From the NCBI GenBank assembly GCA_014523625.1, contig JAATVP010000240.1, positions 1 to 11,955 on the forward strand: a DNA stretch of 11,955 bases. The letters run 5' to 3'. Of the stretch, positions 1-7,176 are shown piece by piece. The notes under the pieces are model-generated. The model searched no databases. It had not been told where the DNA came from and saw nothing but the letters and a program-made list of their open reading frames with translations. This DNA comes from Nitrososphaerales archaeon TH5896 (GTDB lineage: Archaea; Thermoproteota; Nitrososphaeria; Nitrososphaerales; Nitrososphaeraceae). Position 1 is the stretch's first letter. Every line of letters begins with the position of its first letter. Both the position numbers and the translations under genes were made by a program.

Positions 1-1085
1 CGGAGATTCTGTTCCACATGTTCTGGTTTTTTTTGACCTATTAGAGGAGCAATCACCGAAGGAGTCGAACGTATCACCTGTACTATCTTTGCAACAGGAT
101 CGGTCAATTCTTCGTTATAACTAGGAATATTGGCGCGAAGGAGCCTACCTTGAAAAAGGGGAATGCTAGTAAATACTCCAATTCCAAGCTTAGATGCAGC
201 TTCTAGAATTGAAAGATTCCTTTCGTTTCCTACGGTCTGGTTTTTCAAAAGCAAAGGTTCGCTGTATGCCAAGTTGTAAGGCAGTTGTATAAATCGAAAG
301 GCATGATTATTTGAACCGCCTTCACTGACATCTTGCGCCAGCTTAACAACTTCTTCAAGCGATAAGTATTCACTACTATCATGAGGCACTCTAAAACAAG
401 TCCAGGTAGCCATTCCATAGTAACGTATTTTATTTCTGTTCCTATACCTCTCATAAACCTGAAAAACTTTTCTGAGCATTTCCATAAATTCCTCCCTGGT
501 AACATCCTGATACCAACTTTCAAAAGAATTATGTATATAGACCAGATCAATTGTGCTCAATTTCAAATTGGACAATGATCTATCTATGCACCTTTCTATG
601 TATGTAGGATTCATTACATTATAGCCACTGCTTATATCACTAGAACCTATAAGCCCAGGGGTGATGTACATCTTCTGCATGTATTCCATCATTCCTATAG
701 ACGGGAAGTCTCCGTCATTGGTTATGTAACCATTTTTAGTCGAGATAAAAATTTGATCTCTTGAAATAATGTGATCCTTGATAAGACGCGATAGAGCTCT
801 TCCAATTGATTTCTCCGATTTCATTGCTCGGTAGTTGATAGCAGTATCAATAACATTCATTGCTCCAGATTTGACTGATTCATATGTTGCGTTTTCGATT
901 GCCTCGTCTTCATAGTCTGTGATATCTCCCAAATAAGTTCCCATACCAAGACTCGACAGATTTAGCTCATCGAAAATGCGAAAATGACTCTCAGGTCTCC
1001 TTTTTTTACTAACAGCGTATTTCACATACCGACTAGTTCCTTCCTTAGTTGCAAACCCATCGATTAAATCTTGTTTATTGGTCAA
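1..1085 (-). CDS. Aldo/keto reductase, 3' end cut by window edge
   Basis: NAD(P)H-dependent oxidoreductase of the aldo/keto reductase superfamily, a cytosolic TIM barrel; the substrate cannot be told. The minus-strand frame is open for 361 residues to the window edge. Numbering from the TTG at 1085, the catalytic tetrad is complete: D80 (in NVIDTAINYR), Y85, K117 (ISTKNGY) and H185 (LVYIHNSFES). The N-terminal GFATKEGTSRY (10-20) and LSSLGMGTYLGD (43-54) resemble a subgroup of bacterial and archaeal AKRs with this N-terminal extension. TPSVIAPLIGQKKPEHVEQN near the cut is the usual C-terminal cofactor-site stretch, so little is missing. No ATG or GTG lies in frame upstream of the conserved N-terminus, and a TAG stands at 1112-1110. 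TTG at 1085 is chosen because a weak TATA-like CTAAAATC lies about 30 nt upstream. ATT codons at 1103 and 1097 are alternatives. The family is certain; the start is not. Confidence 0.93.
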   Translation of the reverse strand, partial: MTNKQDLIDGFATKEGTSRYVKYAVSKKRRPESHFRIFDELNLSSLGMGTYLGDITDYEDEAIENATYESVKSGAMNVIDTAINYRAMKSEKSIGRALSRLIKDHIISRDQIFISTKNGYITNDGDFPSIGMMEYMQKMYITPGLIGSSDISSGYNVMNPTYIERCIDRSLSNLKLSTIDLVYIHNSFESWYQDVTREEFMEMLRKVFQVYERYRNRNKIRYYGMATWTCFRVPHDSSEYLSLEEVVKLAQDVSEGGSNNHAFRFIQLPYNLAYSEPLLLKNQTVGNERNLSILEAASKLGIGVFTSIPLFQGRLLRANIPSYNEELTDPVAKIVQVIRSTPSVIAPLIGQKKPEHVEQNL

Positions 1086-1109
1086 TGATAGTACAATCAG
1101 AATTGGGAC

Positions 1110-2150
1110 CTAGATTTTAGGATTACTTGTAAAGTGGTTTCCCCTAATTATGCTCACGGGTATATTAGCTGACAATGAAACTATGAGACTATTTTTCTGC
1201 TGCGAGGAGACGAATCAGTCGAAAGTAGAATATTGGTGTGCCTCAATAATTCCCGAACAATTTGCTAAGTTAGCACGATCGGTCAATATTCTGTAATGCT
1301 ATTTTCTCCACCCATCACCAATTTGCCATAGCACTTTGGCCAACCCATGAATAGGACTCCTCTGGTTTCACTCCCTACTGATTCACTAGTCGAAGTGTCT
1401 GTAGTTTGACCTCAGGAACAATGATAGTCACGTGAGAAATCTTGATCTAGTATCAATTAAGCATAAATTTCTGACTCAAATCAAACATTTGATATCATAT
1501 GATGAAGCTATGTGTGGGAATTTTTCTGATTACAATTATTCAAGATAAGTTACCAACTAACAATACTGTATCTCTCGAAAAGTCCCTGAAGAAAGTCATA
1601 ACTAACGTGTCGCAATTTTCTCAATTTTAGATCGCTGGGTGGATATTGTCAGATGAAATCTTGCAAGCTTCTAACCCAACGAATTGATTTAATCACAACA
1701 TTGAAAAAATTTAGCCTCGTTTTAATGATGGATGTCAGTACATTGCATAGCTTAGTGCAAAATTAACTTCGTCTTTCTCTATTCGGCATCGGCTAACAAA
1801 TCTAATCTAATATCCAAAACATCTTCAAGATATGATAACCCATATGATGATCCATTCTTGGATTACATTAACACGGTCATCGTTTGATCTTCGTCATATT
1901 CAAGGCAGAAAATCGATTGCCAAGAATCGAATAGCTCATGAACGTATTGTCCTTCATGAGGCAGCAAGCTTTATCGAAGAAAATACTCAAGTTCTTTGGT
2001 ATCAGAAAGATTCCTAGTTAGAGGCAATGAATTAGATGTGAACTGAACCAAGAACGGCTACTTATTTCAGGGTCGTGCATTACGTATTGGTGGCAGCCAT
2101 TCCTCATACTGATAATTAAAGTCGGGGATTAAGTTCGTCTAGAAGAAGGA
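1110..2150. other. Gene-poor interval with only short, weak ORFs
   Basis: No recognisable gene lies here. Plus-strand frames of 48 (1150-1296), 43 (1499-1630, hydrophobic N-terminus, TATA-like CATAAATTT at 1462-1470), 37 (1653-1766) and 61 codons (1832-2017, several in-frame ATGs, basic and His-rich) can be read, as can a minus-strand frame of about 42 codons (1284-1408) without a clear start. In DNA this AT-rich, runs of this length are expected by chance, and none matches a family I know. The 1832-2017 frame is the best of them but could equally be a relic. No tRNA-like or repeat structure was seen. Confidence 0.5.
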
Positions 2151-2153
2151 CAT

Positions 2154-2186
2154 GTTTCTCAACTAAATCAGTTATAATTGAGAAAC
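2154..2186. promoter_or_regulatory. 9-bp inverted repeat enclosing a TATA-like element
   Basis: GTTTCTCAA (2154-2162) and TTGAGAAAC (2178-2186) are perfect reverse complements with a 15-nt spacer. The spacer and right arm contain TTATAATT (2172-2179), a TATA-like sequence ending 17 nt upstream of the ATG at 2196; CTAAATC (2163-2169), 27-33 nt upstream, is the other candidate. A palindrome overlapping a core promoter is the geometry of an archaeal repressor operator. It could also simply form an RNA hairpin, and function is inferred. Confidence 0.35.
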
Positions 2187-2195
2187 AGCAAAGCA

Positions 2196-2348
2196 ATGAA
2201 CACACTCTATTACCTGCTAACTGTGATAACTAGTGGAGAAAAAAGAATCCAATACCAGCTATTATCATCAGATTCGCTCCGAATCACTAGACGAAAAAAT
2301 ATTGCAGAAGAGTATCATATTCTAACGAATATCCTACTCCGTGCATGA
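2196..2348 (+). CDS. Possible 50-residue protein, unknown function
   Basis: An ATG-started frame of 50 codons ending in TGA at 2346-2348. The protein starts with a hydrophobic stretch (MNTLYYLLTV) followed by a mixed, mostly basic segment (RITRRKNIAEEY at 29-40). I do not recognise it. In its favour are a natural-looking composition, the TATA-like element upstream, and the palindrome at 2154-2186. It converges on the lysine-rich gene at 2376-2483, whose terminator T-tract starts just past its stop. Against it, 50 codons is within what chance produces in such AT-rich DNA. Confidence 0.35.
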   Translation: MNTLYYLLTVITSGEKRIQYQLLSSDSLRITRRKNIAEEYHILTNILLRA

Positions 2349-2351
2349 AGC

Positions 2352-2358
2352 AAAAAAA
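2352..2358 (-). terminator. T7 terminator of the lysine-rich gene
   Basis: Seven consecutive A on the plus strand, i.e. T7 on the minus strand, begin 18 nt after the TAA of the gene at 2376-2483. Oligo-T tracts soon after the stop are the normal archaeal intrinsic termination signal. No hairpin precedes it, as expected for archaea. Confidence 0.6.
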
Positions 2359-2375
2359 GATTTGTCTGACACACC

Positions 2376-2483
2376 TTACTTGCTTTTGGATTTCTTACCT
2401 TTCTTTGCTGCCTTTGTTCCTTTTGCAGTTGTGCTCTTCCGCTTTGAGCTAGCTGCAGTTTTCTTTTTTGTAGATGTCGGCAT
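2376..2483 (-). CDS. 35-residue polycationic lysine-rich protein
   Basis: A tiny complete gene: ATG at 2483, TAA at 2378-2376. The 35-residue product has 13 Lys, 1 Arg, no acidic, aromatic or branched aliphatic residues, and otherwise only Ala, Ser, Thr, Gly, one Pro and the initial Met. It starts MPTSTKKKTAASS and ends AAKKGKKSKSK. This resembles the disordered tails of histone H1 or of bacterial HU/AlbA-like proteins, so binding to DNA or RNA is the natural inference, but no fold or known family can be claimed. Support for a real gene is strong: an excellent TATA box centred 30 nt upstream of the ATG, fitting a leaderless mRNA, a T7 tract just after the stop, and a composition very unlikely by chance. 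It is monocistronic and easily missed by gene callers because of its size. Confidence 0.75.
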   Translation of the reverse strand: MPTSTKKKTAASSKRKSTTAKGTKAAKKGKKSKSK

Positions 2484-2500
2484 CTAATTTCGGTATATCA

Positions 2501-2821
2501 TTAGGTACTTATATATATTTTCCTCGATACCAACTTTAGAAACGCGTCATTGACTTTACGTTTCGTATAATTCAAATCGATCGTGGCTTTATGTACTGGC
2601 TGGCATCTAAATATCTTGACTTGCCAAAAATAAATTGTAGATAAATTGTTGTTGCATTGTTTTTGTAGAAATGTCATGAGGAAAATTAGTGCTGAAAAAG
2701 CAACACTTAATCTGATTAGAAGTCCAATAATTTCTTCATTATCAAAATCTAGGTTTAAAGCTTTAACGATTTGGATAATTAGGCAGATCGAACTCCTTAT
2801 CTCAATGATGGCAGATAACAC
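2501..2821 (-). CDS. Doubtful 106-residue ORF with one membrane segment
   Basis: A GTG-started frame with a plausible transmembrane helix at about residues 32-52 (LLIRLSVAFSALIFLMTFLQ) preceded by an acidic stretch (FDNEEI), and a basic C-terminal half. I do not recognise it. Doubts: the last codons (KIYIST) are simply the TATA box of the next gene read as protein, the start is GTG without an obvious promoter, and one or two frames of this length are expected by chance in 12 kb of this composition. It could be a small membrane protein upstream of the lysine-rich gene, or nothing. Confidence 0.25.
   Translation of the reverse strand: MLSAIIEIRSSICLIIQIVKALNLDFDNEEIIGLLIRLSVAFSALIFLMTFLQKQCNNNLSTIYFWQVKIFRCQPVHKATIDLNYTKRKVNDAFLKLVSRKIYIST
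2507..2520 (-). promoter_or_regulatory. TATA box of the lysine-rich gene
   Basis: The minus strand reads AAATATATATAAGT, the best TATA match in the window, centred about 30 nt upstream of the ATG at 2483. TSS would fall at or within a few nt of the ATG, so the mRNA should be leaderless or nearly so. Confidence 0.7.
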
Positions 2822-2849
2822 TGTTTATTCTGTGGTCTGCATCTTGGTT

Positions 2850-3640
2850 TGATCTAAATCCTTGGGTCTGATCATACTGAATACTCATCACCGACTAAAG
2901 TTCATTGGACAAGTGTAAGCCGAAATACTTGGAAAGCTCCCATTGTCACTCCAATATGACTGACTAAATCTAAAAACACAAATATCCATACACAATTTAG
3001 AGTAATTAACTTATTACTACATAGATATGAGATGGAAATTACCTTCCTGAAACACTGTTAATTGATCTGGCATTCAAGAAGTTTAAGCTGAATCCCCATT
3101 TGTTCCTTAAAATGAAACAATATCTGGGAACCAAATAATTCTCGGTTTTTGCAATCGTTACTTCATCTCACCGGTAGAATGGAAGAAATAGGCTGTTCAC
3201 CCCCTCCGGAAACACTAAAACTGCTTAAGAATGAACTGTAAATTATACACTTGGGGAAATAAAAGGAACATATATTCTGGATTGCTAACAGTAGCTACTT
3301 TTCGGCGAGAGTTGCCTTCATATTCCTCTACTTCAAGGGATAAAGAACATATTGTCATTTTCTACTCGCTACACTATTAGGTCAATCGAGTCAATTTGGT
3401 CCCTATCGACTGGGGAGAGTGGGTTTGAAAATTAAATTGATACGCTGTGTAGTGTCTCTTCTAGCCTAGTTGAGAAACTAGAAAAATCGAATATTTGTAC
3501 TTGGTTACTAGCACTATTCTATCCCATCTCAACAATCAATTAAGAGTCAATACCGTCATCGTTTGATTCAATGTCTTAGTGAATATCGGCATTTACTCTT
3601 GACGTCAGCCAAATATACTTGGGCTCCTGCTAAGTAACAA
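2850..3640. other. Gene-poor interval
   Basis: No supported gene. Two short frames look somewhat protein-like: minus strand 3215-3358 (47 residues, ATG, acidic then hydrophobic, containing LEVEEYEG and NPEYMFLLFP) and plus strand about 3113-3240 (open but lacking an upstream start, containing MEEIGCSPPPETLKLL). Both may be relics or chance. A 6-bp stem CTAGTT/AACTAG with a GAGA loop sits at 3466-3481. Nothing else was seen. Confidence 0.5.
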
Positions 3641-3644
3641 TTTT

Positions 3645-3941
3645 TTATTCCCCTTCTTTGCCTACCTCCCTGTTAATCGCATTCCTGAGCTCTTCATCAT
3701 TCTTGTTACTATAATCGATCCCCAGTGTGTCAGCTATAGTTTCCAATTTTTCCCTATCAATATTAGAAACGTCTGTTTGGTCCTCCAATCGTTGTAATTC
3801 TCTATTTGCTTCTATTTTGGATTTCTGGAATTCCGCAGAAGCCTTTCCAAACGATCTAGCTAGTTGAGGAATCTTCTTAACTCCAAAAAATAGCAAGACA
3901 ATTACGACGATAATAATAATCCACTCAATTCCGATCGCCAT
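3645..3941 (-). CDS. tatA: Twin-arginine translocase subunit TatA/TatE family
   Basis: Pore-forming or membrane-weakening subunit of the twin-arginine pathway, which exports folded, often cofactor-bearing proteins together with TatC. The 98-residue product has the full TatA architecture: a short N-terminus with E6, one transmembrane helix (residues 7-19, almost all Ile, Val, Leu, Phe), the FG hinge at F19-G20, then an amphipathic helix with KKIPQLARSFGKA (22-34) and a charged, probably flexible tail. The ATG at 3941 is chosen because family members begin a few residues before the helix; an in-frame ATG at 3989 would add 16 residues without family support. A TATA-like ATTTAAGT at 4007-4014 would place the transcript start near 3980-3987, downstream of that upstream ATG, which also favours 3941. 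No tatC is in the window. TatB cannot be excluded by sequence alone, but archaea normally have only TatA-type proteins. Confidence 0.9.
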   Translation of the reverse strand: MAIGIEWIIIIVVIVLLFFGVKKIPQLARSFGKASAEFQKSKIEANRELQRLEDQTDVSNIDREKLETIADTLGIDYSNKNDEELRNAINREVGKEGE

Positions 3942-4006
3942 GATCAAATTTGCTACTTGGTATGACACTGCATGACGTCCTGAATGCATAATACCACATG
4001 AGGAGG

Positions 4007-4014
4007 ATTTAAGT
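4007..4014 (-). promoter_or_regulatory. Probable TATA element of tatA
   Basis: The minus strand reads ACTTAAAT within an AT-rich stretch. The expected transcript start, about 27 nt downstream, falls near 3980-3987 and leaves a leader of roughly 40 nt before the chosen tatA ATG. The match is modest. Confidence 0.35.
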
Positions 4015-4080
4015 ATTGTTTATTTTTCTGACGAGAAAATAGTCTACTGACTTATATGGTATTAGATTTGAAGTAGCTAT

Positions 4081-4254
4081 TCAAGAATTCACCAAATGGA
4101 TTCGTTCAAATAGGTTAAAAAAGTCGATCTTTCCGCATCCTATGAATGGGCTGGTTTCCTCATATCTCTTCCCAATCGCACATTCTAGACAGTCAAAGCT
4201 TCCAATCTGCCTGCAATACGTTGGTTTATGAATCTTTCTTGGAGCAATTAAAAA
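4081..4254 (-). pseudogene. Cysteine-rich protein fragment lacking a start codon
   Basis: A minus-strand frame open for 57 residues after a TGA, with stop TGA at 4083-4081. It contains YCRQIGSFDCLECAIGKRYE (13-32) and SPFIGCGKIDFFNLFERIHL, i.e. Cys at 14, 22, 25 and 40 including one CxxC. This suggests a small zinc-binding domain, but I do not recognise the family. There is no ATG, GTG or TTG anywhere in the frame. The adjacent frame upstream (about 4256-4303) also reads plausibly (YPLSPKEQLGKCLIDF), so a gene broken by a frameshift near 4255 is the best explanation. A rare ATT start at 4248 is possible. It lies 5' of tatA on the same strand but the tatA promoter separates them. Confidence 0.4.
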
Positions 4255-4682
4255 TCAATCAAACACTTACCTAATTGTTCTTTAGGGGACAGCGGATACT
4301 ATATCCAACTGAACTTAAAGAGGTACGGGGAGAAGGCAGGGCAATTATAATGGCATTTTGGACAATGATTAAGAACCGTTTGTTAAGGATCCTTATTTCC
4401 TTAGTAGTGCTAATTAATTCAGAGAATACAGAGGCGATATATGGATGAAATTTCCTATATTCTATACGTTAGGAATTAGACGAGATAATATAAATAACAA
4501 GAACTGAACTCTTTCGCCAACCAAAAAAAATTCTTTCAGACTTGTGATTAGCAAAAAATCACTGGCTTGATATGAAACACTGTTGAGCAACATCACAGAA
4601 ATATAGTGAGTAATTCCAGGTGGAGTAGTTTAGTGTTACCTTGTTTGGCGATATTCAGTTTCAAACAAGCCCGTCTTCAGGA
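4255..4682. other. Intergenic interval upstream of the aldehyde dehydrogenase
   Basis: No supported gene. A plus-strand frame of 32 codons at 4350-4448 would encode a signal-peptide-like peptide (hydrophobic ILISLVVL core) and stops at once. It may be chance. AT-rich runs such as GATAATATAAATAAC near 4484-4498 resemble TATA elements but lie too far from the ATG at 4714 to be its main promoter. Confidence 0.4.
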
Positions 4683-4690
4683 TTTTTATG
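4683..4690 (+). promoter_or_regulatory. TATA-like element before the aldehyde dehydrogenase
   Basis: TTTTTATG is centred about 27 nt upstream of the ATG at 4714, the spacing of a leaderless archaeal transcript. It is a moderate match, but its position supports 4714 over the upstream GTG at 4606. Confidence 0.4.
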
Positions 4691-4713
4691 CCTCCGTGTT
4701 CAGAATTAGTTCG

Positions 4714-6315
4714 ATGAGATTTGAGAATGAGGATACTTTCAGGAAGCTATCGAGGTCGAATAAAGAGTCAATATTTTATAAGAAGTATAGTGATGCTATC
4801 GAGGATATCAAACCTCAGTTTGGTAGGAAATATCCGTTACTGATTGATGGCAAGGATGTTATGCCGGGAAATTCATTTAAACACACTTCTCCCTTGGACA
4901 CTCGGATTATTCTAGGATACTTTCCGAGTGGGAGTTTGAAAGATGTCAAATACGCAATAACATCGGCATCTAAGATGTTTGAGATATGGAGAAAAATAGA
5001 CTATCAAGAGCGTTTAAAGATCTTTGCATCTGCAGTTAAAAGCATTGTGGCCAAGAAATTTGAGTTATCGGCATGGATAACATTTGAAAGTGGAAAAAAT
5101 CGTTTTGAGGCAATGTCAGATGTGGATGAAGCAATCGATTTCATGAGATATTATTCGTCTGAAATGGTATCAAACAAAGGTTTTGTGGCGGATACAAAGA
5201 GTGCCCGTCCAAGTGAAAGGAGTAAGAGCGTAATGAAGCCATATGGAGTTTGGGGGATAATTTCTCCCTTTAATTTTCCTGCTGCCCTCACAATTGGGAT
5301 GTGCGCTGGAGCTCTGGTTACAGGTAATACGGTGGTTTTAAAGCCTGCCAGCGATACTCCAATTGTCGGTTATCTCTTTACTAAGATCATGATGAAGGCA
5401 GGATTGCCTGGAGGAGTCCTGAATTTCATAACTGGCAGCGGTAACATCGTCGGAAATGCCATAGTTCAAAGCAGAATGATAGCAGGAATTGCTTTCACAG
5501 GATCTAAAGTCGTGGGTGACATGATATCAGATGAATCCAACAAACTGAAGTCTAGGCTAGTTATTGCAGAATTGGGCGGAAAGAATCCAGTAGTAGTCAC
5601 AGCAAATGCAAATCTCGATAATGCGGTAGAAGGTATAATTCAAGGAGCATTCGGATACTCTGGTCAAAAATGTAGTGCCACTTCTCGTGCATATGTTCAC
5701 AAAGATGTTAAGCAAGATTTTACCAAACGGTTGATCCTGAGGACAAACAAACTGCTTGTTGGAAATCCAGTCAACTCCAAGACGTTTATGGGTCCCCTTA
5801 TCAATTCCACAGCCTATTCCAATTATCAGAAATACTCGAGAATAGCCTCTCGCTATGGGAAAGTTTTGGCTGGCGGAAAGATCAAGAGGGATGGTGATTT
5901 AAAAAATGGTTTTTTCGTTGAACCTATGATTGTTGAAGGGTTACCACATGATAATCTCCTTTTGAAAGAGGAGCTATTCGTTCCGATTTTATGTATAGTG
6001 GAATACGATAAATTTGATGAAGCATTAGAGCAGTGTAATAAATCTGAGTACGGTCTAACAGCCGGCATTTATACTGATAACAAACAAGAGATTGAGACCT
6101 TCCTACAAGATATTCAAGCAGGAGTGGTTTACGTAAATAGAACCTCTGGTGCTACGACCGGTGCAATGGTGGGTTGTCAATCATTTGGCGGTTGGAAGGC
6201 TTCAGGTACAACTGGCAAAGGAACCGGTGGCTCATATTATTTGAGTCAATTTTTACAAGAGCAGAGTCAGACAATAGTTGTTAAACGATCTGAACAAAGA
6301 AAAAAGAAACATTGA
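4714..6315 (+). CDS. Aldehyde dehydrogenase, 1-pyrroline-5-carboxylate dehydrogenase type
   Basis: NAD(P)-dependent aldehyde oxidation, most likely L-glutamate gamma-semialdehyde (P5C) to glutamate in proline or arginine breakdown. The 533-residue protein has the whole ALDH fold: SPFNFP with N187, VVLKPASDTP with K210, the nucleotide loop FTGSKVVG (261-268), general base E286 in AELGGKNP, nucleophile C320 in SGQKCSATSR, and KEELFVPIL (418-426). The C-terminal GGWKASGTTGKGTGGSYYL (492-510) is the pattern of RocA/PutA-type P5C dehydrogenases rather than of other ALDHs, and the length is close to theirs. The substrate is inferred from this and is not proven. The frame extends upstream to a GTG at 4606, but ATG 4714 fits the family N-terminus (FENEDTFRKL) and the TATA-like element. 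The tail (KRSEQRKKKH) is unusually basic. It is alone on its strand, with no proline dehydrogenase nearby. Confidence 0.93.
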   Translation: MRFENEDTFRKLSRSNKESIFYKKYSDAIEDIKPQFGRKYPLLIDGKDVMPGNSFKHTSPLDTRIILGYFPSGSLKDVKYAITSASKMFEIWRKIDYQERLKIFASAVKSIVAKKFELSAWITFESGKNRFEAMSDVDEAIDFMRYYSSEMVSNKGFVADTKSARPSERSKSVMKPYGVWGIISPFNFPAALTIGMCAGALVTGNTVVLKPASDTPIVGYLFTKIMMKAGLPGGVLNFITGSGNIVGNAIVQSRMIAGIAFTGSKVVGDMISDESNKLKSRLVIAELGGKNPVVVTANANLDNAVEGIIQGAFGYSGQKCSATSRAYVHKDVKQDFTKRLILRTNKLLVGNPVNSKTFMGPLINSTAYSNYQKYSRIASRYGKVLAGGKIKRDGDLKNGFFVEPMIVEGLPHDNLLLKEELFVPILCIVEYDKFDEALEQCNKSEYGLTAGIYTDNKQEIETFLQDIQAGVVYVNRTSGATTGAMVGCQSFGGWKASGTTGKGTGGSYYLSQFLQEQSQTIVVKRSEQRKKKH

Positions 6316-6568
6316 TCAATCTTTCTAAAGAATCAAGGCGCTAACCATTTGTTTGACAATATAGATGTTACAAATAAAATCATGTTTCTTTCGATTATCA
6401 GTCAATAAGAGGTAGGGCGTCAATTTTCTAAGTTTATTGCCTATTTATCTTAGAAATAAGTCGGCTCTTGACCATAATTGAGCTCTAGAATTCATGTCTG
6501 TGTCAATCTATTTCATACTCTCAAGCTTATTAGATGGAATCACTTACTTCCTATTGTGAAATGAAACG
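6316..6568. other. Intergenic interval after the aldehyde dehydrogenase
   Basis: No gene or strong hairpin is seen. Only weak T-rich stretches follow the stop (for example TTTCTTTCG near 6385), so the terminator of the dehydrogenase gene is not clear. Confidence 0.4.
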
Positions 6569-6751
6569 GTGACTGCTGTACATGAATTTCACGAAAAGAA
6601 TGAATGGTGGCTAAATGAGCTGGGTTCTTTAGGCGTAAGAGTTAACAAGACCAATGAATTTAATGACGTAGGCGAAATAAGCAACCTAGCCAATATGTTG
6701 AAACGACACTACTTCGCAGATTATAAGAGTATTCAATGTGGCACCGATTGA
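6569..6751 (+). CDS. Possible 60-residue protein, unknown function
   Basis: A GTG-started frame (an in-frame TGA lies just upstream, so no other start is available) ending in TGA. The product is mildly acidic and contains EKNEWWLNELGSLGVRV (9-25) and NLANMLKRHYFADY (39-52), a composition that looks like a folded protein, possibly two helices. I do not recognise it. It converges on the cysteine-rich gene at 6798. The promoter is poor: GCTTATTAG near 6526 is slightly too distant. It could be real or a remnant. Confidence 0.35.
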   Translation: MTAVHEFHEKNEWWLNELGSLGVRVNKTNEFNDVGEISNLANMLKRHYFADYKSIQCGTD

Positions 6752-6797
6752 CCAATATTTCTGTTGCCTATATATGTCCATTTTTAAGTTGTGAGTG

Positions 6798-7025
6798 TCA
6801 GAACGTCTTGCAAGTCCTACATTTGCCGTAGTAAAACGGGTTTCCGCAATGTTTCCTTAAGCTTATCTCGTATCGAGTAGAATCATAATCACAACGAAAT
6901 ACTACCGCACACCTAGTGCATTGATGATGGCACCCGTCATTCAACTTTTCTGGTCCATAAAGTCTGGTCAGTTGTGCCTGATTCAGAAAGTCTTCTCCTT
7001 GATTTGTAATCGGGAATGCAGTCAC
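6798..7025 (-). CDS. Small cysteine-rich, probably zinc-binding protein
   Basis: A 75-residue product with seven Cys, clustered after residue 30: C32, C36 and C39 (GCHHQCTRC), C45, C60 (RKHCGN), and C69 with C72 (KCRTCKTF). The spacing C-x3-C-x2-C ... C-x2-C plus nearby H33, H34 and H59 suggests one or two zinc sites. Zinc-ribbon and related nucleic-acid or protein-binding folds look like this, but no named family is recognised. The first 30 residues (FLNQAQLTRLYGPEKL) may form a helix. The GTG at 7025 is the only usual start near the frame's 5' end. It begins 7 nt after the stop of the minus-strand frame at 7033-7176, so the two could be one transcript, or two pieces of one gene split by a frameshift. 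Confidence 0.5.
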   Translation of the reverse strand: MTAFPITNQGEDFLNQAQLTRLYGPEKLNDGCHHQCTRCAVVFRCDYDSTRYEISLRKHCGNPFYYGKCRTCKTF

Positions 7026-7032
7026 CTATAAA

Positions 7033-7176
7033 TTAGATTTGAAGATCAGCTATATGAGCAGTAATTAATATGATTACTTTATAATATTCAAGAAAATTGT
7101 CCGCTATCATTTGCCAAACACAACCCCGATGTCCTGAAATACAAAAGATGACCATCACTGCACATTCATGAGTCAT
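7033..7176 (-). CDS. Possible 47-residue protein upstream of the Cys-rich gene
   Basis: An ATG-started frame whose product contains three Cys and a His near the N-terminus (HECAVMVIFCISGHRGCVWQ, 3-22) followed by a hydrophobic segment (YYKVIILITAHIADLQI, 31-47). I do not recognise it. It ends 7 nt before the start of the gene at 6798-7025, which suggests a two-gene operon. AATATT at 7200-7205 lies 24-29 nt upstream of the ATG and could serve as a TATA element. Its length alone is not significant; the Cys content and the tight spacing are the reasons for listing it. Confidence 0.38.
   Translation of the reverse strand: MTHECAVMVIFCISGHRGCVWQMIADNFLEYYKVIILITAHIADLQI

Noticed and set aside
245..578. 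Open frames on both strands at 245-550 (-) and 381-578 (+)
   Set aside because: They are shadows of the aldo/keto reductase, whose own frame carries the catalytic tetrad across this stretch.
1499..1532. C/D-box sRNA-like pattern (ATGATGA, about 20 nt, CTGA)
   Set aside because: No C' or second D box and no terminal stem; the motifs are short and common.
1876..3567. 13-bp direct repeat GTCATCGTTTGAT at 1876-1888 and 3555-3567
   Set aside because: One or two 13-bp matches are expected by chance in 12 kb, and the flanks do not match.
4350..4448. 32-codon frame with a signal-peptide-like core
   Set aside because: Short hydrophobic frames are common in AT-rich DNA; there is no mature protein after it and no clear promoter.
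4606..4713. GTG at 4606 as start of the aldehyde dehydrogenase
   Set aside because: The extra 36 residues do not resemble the family N-terminus, and ATG 4714 has a TATA-like element at leaderless spacing.
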